Of a DNA stretch of 64,000 nt, positions 56,531 to 64,000 are shown piece after piece. The notes beneath the pieces are model-generated. The model was not told the DNA's origin, searched no databases, and saw nothing but the letters and a program-made list of their open reading frames with translations. A program made the position numbers and the translations under genes. Where the stretch lies: positions 266,412 through 330,411 of the forward strand of contig NZ_BNAH01000004.1 of the NCBI RefSeq assembly GCF_014653195.1, in the 5' to 3' direction. This DNA comes from Thalassotalea profundi (GTDB taxonomy: Bacteria; Pseudomonadota; Gammaproteobacteria; Enterobacterales; Alteromonadaceae). Each line of letters begins with the position of its first letter. Position 1 is the first letter of the stretch.

Positions 56531-58243
56531 ATGAATAACAATGATCTAGTAGCAAAACTTTGGAAAATGTGTGACAACCTACGTGACGGCGGTGTCTCTT
56601 ACCAAAACTACGTAAACGAACTTGCTTCATTACTGTTTTTAAAAATGACCGAAGAAACAGGGCAAGAGGATGACTTGCTACCTGAAGGCATGCGCTGGGC
56701 AGATCTCAAAGGCAAAATAGGGCTAGACCAACTGCAATTTTACCGCAACATGTTAGTGCAACTTGGTGCTGATGAACATGCCATTGTTCGCGCTATTTTC
56801 CAAAACGTTAACACCACTATTACCAATGCTAGTCAATTAACAGAGCTTGTTTCAACAATGGATGGTTTAGATTGGTATGAAAGTGGCGAAGGTGAAAATG
56901 TTGTAAAAACCCGTGACGATTTTGGCGACATGTACGAAGGGCTGTTACAAAAAAATGCCAACGAAACTAAATCGGGCGCAGGTCAATACTTCACCCCAAG
57001 GCCATTAATTGAAACTATGGTTAGGTTATTAAAACCGCAGCCGCGCGAAATAATTCAAGATCCTGCTGCTGGTACCGCAGGCTTTTTAATTGAAGCCGAC
57101 AAATACATTAAAAGCCAAACCAATGACCTAGACACCTTAAGTGACGACGATGTAGAATTTCAAATGCATAAAGCTTTCATCGGGCTGGAACTCGTACCTG
57201 AAACTCGCCGTTTAGCGCTGATGAACTGTTTATTACACGACATAGAAGGCAATGAAGACGTTGGTGGTGCTATTCGTCTTGGTAACAGTTTAGGTAACGA
57301 CGGTGAAAACCTACCTAAAGCAAACGTTATTTTAACTAACCCGCCATTTGGCAGTGCCTCAAGTACTAATATTACCCGCACCTTTGTTTACCCAACCTCT
57401 AATAAGCAATTATGTTTTATGCAGCATATTTACAACGCTTTAGAGCCAGGTGGTAGAGCCGCCGTTGTTATTCCTGATAATGTCTTATTTGAAGCAGGTG
57501 TAGGCACCAGTATTCGTAACGACTTAATGCACAAATGTAATTTACACACTATTTTGCGTTTACCTACCGGTATATTTTACGCAGCAGGGGTTAAAACTAA
57601 TGTATTGTTTTTCCAAAAAGGCACACCAGAGAATCCTAATCAAGACAAAGACTGTACTACCAATACTTGGGTATACGATTTACGAACCAACATGCAAACC
57701 TTTGGTAAACGTAGTCCCTTTACCGCTAAATACCTTGAAAGTTTTGAGCAAGCTTATAACCCTGTAGGTTGGGCTTTAGCCCAACAAGCAAATGCAGGCG
57801 CAACTTCAGCCAAGCAAGAGAGTGTAGGTCAGGCTTCAGCCTGTCAAAACGATATAAAAGAAATACTAAAAGCCCGTACTGAAGGCATTTATAATATTCT
57901 CGGTTGTACAACGCCAGTAGATGAGGATGCTGAAAAAACACTTGAAAGTGTCAACAGCCTTGAGCTGGGTAGATGGCGTAAATTCTCTCGTCAATACATC
58001 AAAGACAAAGGTGACAGCCTAGACATCACTTGGCTTAAAGATAACTCAATTACCGATGCTGCCAACTTGCCAGAGCCAGATGTATTAGCGACAGAAGCGA
58101 TGACCGAGCTTACCGAAGCCCTACGAGAAATGAATCAACTGATGATAGAACTCGGCGCAAGTGAACAAGCTGAAGGGCAGGTAGCATTGTTAGCTGAAGA
58201 GTTTGGATTAGAGAAAAGAATTATTGGAGCTGTAAATGAATAG
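56531..58243 (+). CDS. hsdM: Type I restriction-modification DNA methyltransferase subunit (HsdM)
   Basis: A 570-residue N6-adenine methyltransferase. It has the N-terminal helical domain (about 1-130), SAM motif DPAAGTAGF (177-185) and catalytic NPPF (270-273). It works with HsdS for modification and with HsdR for restriction. Residues 412-440 are encoded by two REP palindromes and the segment between them, in frame, in a linker before the C-terminal part (RWRKFSRQYIKDKG). hsdS overlaps its end by eight bases. Confidence 0.95.
   Translation: MNNNDLVAKLWKMCDNLRDGGVSYQNYVNELASLLFLKMTEETGQEDDLLPEGMRWADLKGKIGLDQLQFYRNMLVQLGADEHAIVRAIFQNVNTTITNASQLTELVSTMDGLDWYESGEGENVVKTRDDFGDMYEGLLQKNANETKSGAGQYFTPRPLIETMVRLLKPQPREIIQDPAAGTAGFLIEADKYIKSQTNDLDTLSDDDVEFQMHKAFIGLELVPETRRLALMNCLLHDIEGNEDVGGAIRLGNSLGNDGENLPKANVILTNPPFGSASSTNITRTFVYPTSNKQLCFMQHIYNALEPGGRAAVVIPDNVLFEAGVGTSIRNDLMHKCNLHTILRLPTGIFYAAGVKTNVLFFQKGTPENPNQDKDCTTNTWVYDLRTNMQTFGKRSPFTAKYLESFEQAYNPVGWALAQQANAGATSAKQESVGQASACQNDIKEILKARTEGIYNILGCTTPVDEDAEKTLESVNSLELGRWRKFSRQYIKDKGDSLDITWLKDNSITDAANLPEPDVLATEAMTELTEALREMNQLMIELGASEQAEGQVALLAEEFGLEKRIIGAVNE
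57764..57845 (+). repeat. Two REP elements inside the hsdM coding sequence
   Basis: GTAGGTTGGGCTTTAGCC with CAAC (57764-57785) and GTAGGTCAGGCTTCAGCC with TGTC (57824-57845) are REPs of the same family as those beside the RAYT gene. They are 60 bases apart, so both sit in the same codon phase and read VGWALAQQ and VGQASACQ. The reading frame is kept. Confidence 0.88.
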
Positions 58244-59825
58244 CTCAGCAGTCATTATAAAAAAATGCGTTGAAGAATTTGCTAGCTTTGAAAGCCTAAA
58301 GAGGAAAAAGCAAAAAGAAAAAGTGTTTAAAAAAGGTATTTTATGGGATTTTAGTGACCAAATTACAGCAGGGTGGTATATCGCTGATTTATTTGATGTT
58401 ACTAACTTAATTACTTGTGGTGTGGCAAAACGTCCAGAATATGTTGAAGAAGGGATTCCTTTTTTGTCAGCACAAAATGCAAGACCATTTAAAACTAATT
58501 TAAATAAAATTAGGTATATAGACGAAAATACTTTTAAAAAAATCACTGTTGGTGGAAAGCCAGAAAAAGGGGACATTCTATATACACGTGTAGGAAATTG
58601 TGGTGAAGCTGCAACTGTTCCGTATGATTTCAATTTTGGTGTTTACGTAAGTTTAACTTTAATAAAACCAAACAGTTTATTTTTATATTCTGATTATTTA
58701 ACAGCTTTTTTGAATAGTCGCTTCGGGATTATGCAAGCTTCTCAAGGTGCGATTGGCATAGGTTTGAAAAACTTAAATGTTGATAATGTTAGGAGGTATA
58801 AGATCCCATTGCCTCCTATTTCAGAACAAAAGCGTATTGTTGAAAAGCTCGATAGCTTATTGGCGCAAGTTGACACCATACAACAACGCCTCAACAACTT
58901 ACCCAACATCATCAAACGCTTCCGCCAATCCGTCCTCGCCGCCGCCGTCTCCGGCAAACTCACTGAACAATGGCGTGTAGTTCATAAATTTGATATTAAG
59001 CTTAGTGAACTTAAGTTAGTTAAAGAGTTATTGATTACTAAAAAAGAAATTAAAAACGATCTTGTTTTTGAAACAACTGAAGGAACGTTTGCTATTCCTG
59101 AATCTTGGGAATTTATAAAGTTACAATCACTAGCCAATAAAGTAACAGATGGTGAACATAAAACACCAAAAAGAGAGGAGTCTGGTCGATTTCTCCTTTC
59201 CGCACGTAACGTGAGAGATGGCTATATAGACACTTCTAATGTCGACTTTGTTGGTGATGATGAATACGCTAAGTTACGTAAACGTTGTAATCCGAACAAA
59301 GGAGATATTCTTATTTCTTGCTCAGGATCAGTTGGTCGAATTTCTTTGGTTGATAAAGATGATGAATATGTAATGGTACGTAGCGCTGCGTTAGTTAAAA
59401 CGCTACCCGAGTATGTTTCTAACAAATTTTTAATGTATGTTCTTCAATCACCACATATTCAAAAACAAATAGTGGATGCATCAAAATCTACAGCCCAAGC
59501 AAATTTGTTTTTAGGTCCGATTAAGAATTTGTTTATTCCATATTTACCAATAGAAGAACAAACCGAAATCGTACGTCTAGTTGAACAATACTTCGCCTTA
59601 GCCGATACCTTGGAAAAGAATCTCGCCAATGCCAAACAGCGTGTCGATAACCTAACACAATCGATTTTAGCCAAAGCCTTTAAAGGCGAATTAGTACCAC
59701 AAGACCCTAACGACGAACCTGCCGACAAACTGCTTGAACGCATCAAAGCCGCCCGCCTTGAAGCTGAAAAACTAGAAAAGGCTGCTAAAAAAGCCGCGAA
59801 AGCAAGCAAGGCTAAAAAGAATTAG
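58236..59825 (+). CDS. hsdS: Type I restriction-modification specificity subunit (HsdS)
   Basis: A 529-residue DNA-recognition subunit. Two target-recognition domains (about 25-195 and 275-430) alternate with conserved helical regions: central LPPISEQKRIVEKLDSLL (about 190-245) and C-terminal IEEQTEIVRLVEQYF (about 440-490). The protein ends in an Ala/Lys-rich tail (KLEKAAKKAAKASKAKKN). It sets the sequence specificity for HsdM and HsdR. The conserved segments are visibly richer in G+C than the recognition domains, a sign of domain exchange. The start overlaps hsdM. Confidence 0.94.
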   Translation: MNSSAVIIKKCVEEFASFESLKRKKQKEKVFKKGILWDFSDQITAGWYIADLFDVTNLITCGVAKRPEYVEEGIPFLSAQNARPFKTNLNKIRYIDENTFKKITVGGKPEKGDILYTRVGNCGEAATVPYDFNFGVYVSLTLIKPNSLFLYSDYLTAFLNSRFGIMQASQGAIGIGLKNLNVDNVRRYKIPLPPISEQKRIVEKLDSLLAQVDTIQQRLNNLPNIIKRFRQSVLAAAVSGKLTEQWRVVHKFDIKLSELKLVKELLITKKEIKNDLVFETTEGTFAIPESWEFIKLQSLANKVTDGEHKTPKREESGRFLLSARNVRDGYIDTSNVDFVGDDEYAKLRKRCNPNKGDILISCSGSVGRISLVDKDDEYVMVRSAALVKTLPEYVSNKFLMYVLQSPHIQKQIVDASKSTAQANLFLGPIKNLFIPYLPIEEQTEIVRLVEQYFALADTLEKNLANAKQRVDNLTQSILAKAFKGELVPQDPNDEPADKLLERIKAARLEAEKLEKAAKKAAKASKAKKN

Positions 59826-59832
59826 GTGTTTT

Positions 59833-59913
59833 GTAGGTCGGCATTTATGCCGTCATGATTATTATCATCATGGTTATTGTAAACATGACTTGTCAGGCTA
59901 AAGCCCGACCTAC
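59833..59913 (+). repeat. 81-base REP-type bipartite element, copy 1
   Basis: It begins GTAGGTCGGC and ends GCCCGACCTAC. The left hairpin is CGGCATTTATGCCG, a central ATGAT/ATCAT hairpin follows, and the right hairpin contains GTCAGGCTAAAGCCCGAC, the inverted REP sequence. Confidence 0.85.
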
Positions 59914-60009
59914 AACGCATCAAAACCGCCCGACTTGAAGCCGAAAAACTAGAAAAGGCCGCTAAAAAAGCCGCGAAAGCAAGCAATGCTAAAAAGAATT
60001 AGGTGTTTT

Positions 60010-60090
60010 GTAGGTCGGCATTTATGCCGTCATGATTATTATCATCATGGTTATTGTAAACATGACTTGTCAGGCTAAAGCCCGACCTAC
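60010..60090 (+). repeat. 81-base REP-type bipartite element, copy 2
   Basis: An identical copy of the element at 59833-59913, 177 bases downstream, as part of the tandem array between hsdS and mcrB. Confidence 0.85.
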
Positions 60091-60189
60091 AACGTATCAA
60101 AGTCGCGCGATTTGAAGATGAAAAGCTAGAAAAGGCAGCTAAAAAAGCACAATAGCAAGTAAAGCTAAAAATAAATAAAGGAATTTTAT

Positions 60190-62517
60190 ATGCATGATTT
60201 AAAAAATTTATGGGATGAGTTTTTAACAACATGGTCCATTGATCGTGTTAAAAATATGACATTAGAGGAATATGTAGGCTTTGCAGACAAAACAACCTTT
60301 ACTTACTGGCTTGAGACTAAAACCCACCCGATAGCTAATATAAACGGTTCACCTTCGTATAAGTTTGGAATCTATAAAAGAAACCCTAATAAAGAAATTA
60401 AAGAAAAAGCCGGTACAAAACAAGGTGAAGAATACTCATGGTACAGTCGTTTTGGTGATACAGAACAGGAAGCTTTTATAGCAATACGAAAAAACATTTT
60501 AACTGTTATCAATGCGTCTCAAAATAATGATTTAAATACCATTGAAAATGTTTCATTGTCTAATATGTTTAAGTGGAAAATAGCTTTTTTATATCAAAAC
60601 CGTAACTCGCCCACTATCGTTAATATTTTTTCTAAAGATAAATTAGATGAGTTAACAGGCCTTTCAGGAAAGCCTTCCTTTTCCGATTATTACCAAGAGT
60701 TAGTGTCTAATTATAACGCTGAGGATTATGAAAGTATTGCAGAGTATGGGAAAGAACTGTGGTTGCAATCAGAAGTGGAATCTAATGCTGATGCAGCAAT
60801 TACTCGTCAATATACTGATAACAGTATTGATATACAAGAGTCACCTTTAAACCAAATTTTTTACGGCCCACCGGGTACAGGTAAAACCTATCATACTCCT
60901 GAAGCAGCCGTTAAAGCAGCAGAGCCAATAAAATACCAAGCATTAGGAATAGATAAACTATTAGGTGCCACACCTGCTCAGCAAGCAGAGCTAAGAGAAT
61001 TGTACAAGTCACTTACTGATGCTGGGCGAATTCGTTTTGTTACTTTTCATCAAAGCTACGGATATGAAGAGTTTGTAGAAGGGCTAAAGGCGTTTACCAA
61101 TGAAGATAAGCAAGTAGAATATGAAGTTATTCCTGGTGTCTTTAAAAAAATTAGTGAGGATGCCGAAAAATCAAAAGAGAAAAAAAATATCGGCCTGAAA
61201 CCATCAGCTAGAGTTTGGAAAATATCAATTGATGGCGTCAATCATAGTCCTGTAAGAGATTATTGTTTACAAAATGGACTAGCGGCTATTGGTTGGGGCG
61301 ATACAGGAGATATGAGAAAAGACGAACGTTCTGAAAGTGAAAATGAATACTTTGCCAATTTGTCAAGTACGAATAGAAATACAATTGATAACTTCTGTTC
61401 TCGTATTACTGAAGGTGAATTAATTCTTTGTATTAGTAGTGCTAAAACCATACAAGCCATTGGTGTTGTAAAAGGGGAATATGAATATAGAGAAAATGGT
61501 ATTTTAGGTCGTAAAGACTTTTGCCATACATTACCCGTAGAATGGCTTGTAACTGATACAGTGCTTGATATATATGAATTAAACAACAATATAAATCTCG
61601 TTCAAAAAACGGTTTATGAATTAGATAGGTTTTCAACTGCAGACTTATTGAAAAAAGCAGAAGAAAACGGAATTACCTTAAACAAGGACTGTGACTCTAA
61701 CTCTGAAGATAATTATGTGCTTATTATTGATGAAATTAACCGTGGTAATATTTCTAAGATCTTTGGTGAACTAATTACTTTAATAGAGCCTTCTAAACGG
61801 TCAGGATTGGATAAAAACGGTAAAGAAAACCGTGAAGCGTTGTATGTTCATTTACCCCATACACCTCATAAAAAGTTCTCTGTACCAAGCAACCTTTATT
61901 TAATTGGCACAATGAACACCGCTGACCGTTCTCTAGCCATGATGGACACTGCACTACGTCGTCGTTTTGATTTTGTTGAAATGATGCCAAAACCTCAGCT
62001 GTTTAAAGGCAAAAAAGTGCATAATATTGATCTCCAACAGTTACTTGAAGTAATGAATGAACGTATTGAAGTACTTTATGATCGTGAGCACACACTAGGT
62101 CATGCTTTTTTTATGCCTGTGATAAATGTATTAGATGATAAAGGTGAAGATGATGCTTTTATTGAATTACAAAAGGTATTTAAAAATAAAATCATCCCAC
62201 TTTTAGAAGAATACTTTTTTGAAGATTGGAACAAAATACGTTTAGTATTAGGAGATAATCGTAAAAATAGTCAAACGCAGAGCCAGTATGTTTTTATTCA
62301 ACAAAGTACCGCTTCATACAATGATATCTTCGGTGAAGGCCATGGTTTAGAAACCTATGAAGATAAAAAGACTACTTACAAACTTACTGACTTTAATGAC
62401 GAAAATAGTTCATGGCAACTCCCGTTGGCTTATCAAGCCATTTATGATGTATCGGTATTGAAGAAAACTGATACACCGACTAACTCAGATGAAGAGCTAA
62501 AAACGAGCAATCAATAA
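60190..62517 (+). CDS. mcrB: McrB-like AAA+ GTPase with a domain inserted between Walker A and Walker B
   Basis: A 775-residue motor subunit of a modification-dependent restriction system. The N-terminal part (about 1-215) is not the classic McrB DNA-binding domain, and I do not recognise it. The AAA+ core has Walker A GPPGTGKT (226-233), Walker B with the McrB signature IIDEINRGN (512-520) and GTMNTADRS (573-581). Between A and B an extra segment (about 335-475, RVWKISIDGVNH, NGLAAIGWGD, IGVVKGEYEYRE) resembles the EVE/PUA-like domains that bind modified bases. The stop overlaps the mcrC start. The start follows an AAAGGA site made by repeat DNA. Confidence 0.9.
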   Translation: MHDLKNLWDEFLTTWSIDRVKNMTLEEYVGFADKTTFTYWLETKTHPIANINGSPSYKFGIYKRNPNKEIKEKAGTKQGEEYSWYSRFGDTEQEAFIAIRKNILTVINASQNNDLNTIENVSLSNMFKWKIAFLYQNRNSPTIVNIFSKDKLDELTGLSGKPSFSDYYQELVSNYNAEDYESIAEYGKELWLQSEVESNADAAITRQYTDNSIDIQESPLNQIFYGPPGTGKTYHTPEAAVKAAEPIKYQALGIDKLLGATPAQQAELRELYKSLTDAGRIRFVTFHQSYGYEEFVEGLKAFTNEDKQVEYEVIPGVFKKISEDAEKSKEKKNIGLKPSARVWKISIDGVNHSPVRDYCLQNGLAAIGWGDTGDMRKDERSESENEYFANLSSTNRNTIDNFCSRITEGELILCISSAKTIQAIGVVKGEYEYRENGILGRKDFCHTLPVEWLVTDTVLDIYELNNNINLVQKTVYELDRFSTADLLKKAEENGITLNKDCDSNSEDNYVLIIDEINRGNISKIFGELITLIEPSKRSGLDKNGKENREALYVHLPHTPHKKFSVPSNLYLIGTMNTADRSLAMMDTALRRRFDFVEMMPKPQLFKGKKVHNIDLQQLLEVMNERIEVLYDREHTLGHAFFMPVINVLDDKGEDDAFIELQKVFKNKIIPLLEEYFFEDWNKIRLVLGDNRKNSQTQSQYVFIQQSTASYNDIFGEGHGLETYEDKKTTYKLTDFNDENSSWQLPLAYQAIYDVSVLKKTDTPTNSDEELKTSNQ

Positions 62518-63890
62518 TGTTGGTAGTTAAAAAGCAAGTTACGGTTTTTGAGTTTGGTTATTTAGGTAATGGTGACGATAAAAGTGGCAAAGCACAGGCA
62601 TCACCTAAGATAAAAGCTATTTCTGAAAAAGCATATGAATATTTAAAAAGCTTATGTTTATGTGATGAGTCAGAAAGCCGTTTTTTGCGCCTAAAACAAA
62701 TTGATAGCTGTGAGGTACTGCAAGTTCAAAACTATGCAGGCGTACTTTTTACCCCTGATGGTACACAAATAGAGGTGTTGCCCAAGGTTGCTAAAAAGCT
62801 AGCGAGCGAAAAAGTTGAAGATGAGTCTCGTGGCTCTTTATTGATGATGCTAAAAGCATTAAAACAATTTCGTCATTTACAAACCCATAATGCTAATTTA
62901 GCCAAAAACAAAATTCCCTTATTAGAGGTGTTTATCAGTCAGTTTTTATCGTCGGTAAACACCCTGATTAAGCGAGGGTTACGCAGTGACTATGTTCGGT
63001 GTGAAGATAATTTAGCTTTTTTAAAAGGTAAATTATTGGTGGGTAATCAGGTTCAGCATAATTTTGTGAATAAGCATAAGTTCTATGTTGAATATGAAGA
63101 ATACTTGCAAGATAGACCCGTTAATCGCTTGATTCACTCTGCATTAAAAAAAGTAGCTAACTACAGCCGTAGTGCGAACAACCAAAAGCTTATTCAAGAG
63201 CTGTCATTTGCTTTTGCTGATATACCAATGAGCACCAATATCAAAAATGATTTTGCTAGCATAAAGCTCGATAGAGGCATGAGCTATTATGAAGCGCCCT
63301 TAGCATGGGCAAGATTAATTTTGGAAGGGTTTTCACCATTAACGATGCAGGGAAAAAGCAATGCATTTTCCCTATTGTTCCCAATGGAAGCCGTCTTTGA
63401 AAGTTATGTTGCCAGTATTTTACGCAAAGATCTGCCTGAACGTTTGAGTTTAAAAACACAAGCCAGCTCTGAGTATCTAGTTAGTCACAAGCAAAAGGGA
63501 CAGGATAAAAATCTCTTTCAACTTAAACCCGATCTGTTACTTCGCCACACAGCAGGAAATCATGAAAACAAAAATGCTTGTGTACTTGATACTAAATGGA
63601 AGTTGATTAATCAAAAAGATGAAGGTAACAAATACGGATTATCACAAGCTGATTTTTACCAAATGTTTGCCTATGGGCATAAATACTTAAAGGGCAAAGG
63701 TGAGCTAGTTTTGATTTACCCAAGTCATGATGATTTTCAAGAGACTATTGAGCAGAGCTTTAACTTTAATGAAAGTGACGATAACAGTGAATTACTGCGT
63801 TTATGGATAGTTCCTTTTAATATTTCAGCTTCTGTACCTGAAAATGAAAGTCGGTTTAAATGGCCGAAAGGTTCCTGCCTTGCAAGATAG
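62517..63890 (+). CDS. mcrC: McrC-like nuclease subunit
   Basis: A 457-residue partner of McrB. The N-terminal region (about 1-250) binds the McrB ring. The C-terminal PD-(D/E)xK nuclease shows LKPDLLLRH and CVLDTKWK, the Asp and the D-x-K pair. With McrB it would translocate and cut DNA carrying particular modified bases. It starts within the mcrB stop (TAATG), so the two are translationally coupled, and it ends the island's operon. Confidence 0.92.
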   Translation: MLVVKKQVTVFEFGYLGNGDDKSGKAQASPKIKAISEKAYEYLKSLCLCDESESRFLRLKQIDSCEVLQVQNYAGVLFTPDGTQIEVLPKVAKKLASEKVEDESRGSLLMMLKALKQFRHLQTHNANLAKNKIPLLEVFISQFLSSVNTLIKRGLRSDYVRCEDNLAFLKGKLLVGNQVQHNFVNKHKFYVEYEEYLQDRPVNRLIHSALKKVANYSRSANNQKLIQELSFAFADIPMSTNIKNDFASIKLDRGMSYYEAPLAWARLILEGFSPLTMQGKSNAFSLLFPMEAVFESYVASILRKDLPERLSLKTQASSEYLVSHKQKGQDKNLFQLKPDLLLRHTAGNHENKNACVLDTKWKLINQKDEGNKYGLSQADFYQMFAYGHKYLKGKGELVLIYPSHDDFQETIEQSFNFNESDDNSELLRLWIVPFNISASVPENESRFKWPKGSCLAR

Positions 63891-63918
63891 TACTGAGAGA
63901 GTCACTGTATTCGTAGGG

Positions 63919-64000
63919 TGATCTTCCCCAAATAATGTAGACATCTTTTATTTAGAAAATGAAGTATGATGAGAGATGTTATGAGTAATAATAAATACCC
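63919..64000 (+). mobile_element. Left end of a probable IS3-family insertion sequence, cut by the window edge
   Basis: TGATCTTCCCCAAATAATGT looks like an IS3-family terminal repeat. A frame opens shortly after, at ATG 63966 or 63981 (the latter reading MSNNKYP), like the start of an IS3 orfA transposase of the type that continues with an HTH. Only the first codons are inside the window, so the call depends on the sequence beyond it. Confidence 0.5.

Larger units (their letters stand above)
59739..60176 (+). repeat. 177-bp tandem repeat: three copies of the hsdS tail with intervening REP elements
   Basis: The last 85 bases of hsdS recur at about 59916-60001 and, more diverged, at about 60093-60176, with an exact 177-base period at matching positions. 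The later copies would encode RIKTARLEAEKLEKAAKK and RIKVARFEDEKLEKAAKK. The third copy ends in the AAAGGA that serves as the mcrB ribosome binding site. Confidence 0.9.

Noticed and set aside
57764..57845. REP insertion as a disruption of hsdM
   Set aside because: The frame stays open through both REPs and the downstream C-terminal region is normal, so the gene is not broken.

Overview
The window looks like a chromosomal segment of a marine gammaproteobacterium of the order Alteromonadales, most like the Colwellia/Thalassotalea group. This is inferred from the low GC content (high thirties percent by eye), the marine sortase/target pair, the Mrp antiporter operon, and Alteromonadales/Enterobacterales-type synteny (fabB-pdxB-asd-fimV, zapA-ssrS, ygfB-pepP-ubiH-ubiI-gcvTHP). 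No tRNA or rRNA gene was seen. One ncRNA gene, 6S RNA, was found although no protein gene marks it.

Layout. 1-5.2 kb: a small hypothetical gene, a virginiamycin-B-lyase-like gene broken by an amber codon right after its signal peptide, and a class GN sortase with its VIT/vWA target, all on the minus strand. 5.2-10.4 kb: a secreted M3 peptidase, miaE and a DUF885 lipoprotein. 10.4-18 kb: bamE, recN (with LexA-like boxes), nadK, and the heat-shock genes grpE, dnaK and dnaJ with sigma-32-like promoters. 18-25.3 kb: a hypothetical secreted protein, an Lrp/AsnC regulator, and a translationally coupled Mrp Na+/H+ antiporter operon (A-B fusion, C, D, E, F, G). 25.4-33.5 kb: epmC, a second NAD-kinase-type gene, yfcL, mnmC, fabB (FabR- and FadR-like operators), pdxB and asd. 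33.7-41 kb: fimV, metK (MetJ boxes), murI, ssrS, an unrecognised protein and zapA. 41.2-50.7 kb: ygfB, pepP, ubiH, ubiI and the glycine cleavage genes gcvT, gcvH, gcvP.

50.7-63.9 kb is an accessory defence island with all genes on the plus strand. It begins with a sigma-54 activator whose N-terminal domain looks like the CARF/RtcR ligand-sensing domain. A canonical GG-N10-GC sigma-54 promoter follows immediately, and then hsdR, a REP-associated tyrosine transposase (RAYT), hsdM, hsdS, mcrB and mcrC. The simplest reading is an inducible restriction locus: a nucleotide- or RNA-derived signal would bind the CARF-like domain and switch on the restriction subunit of a type I system, and possibly the downstream McrBC system. 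Inside the island, REP palindromes matching the resident RAYT have spread between genes, into the hsdM reading frame without disrupting it, and into a 177-bp tandem array that repeats the 3' end of hsdS up to the mcrB ribosome binding site. None was noticed elsewhere in the window. The window ends in what looks like the left end of an IS3-family insertion sequence.

The housekeeping parts are ordinary. The CARF-like/sigma-54-controlled restriction island with REP domestication in hsdM is the part most likely to be new.
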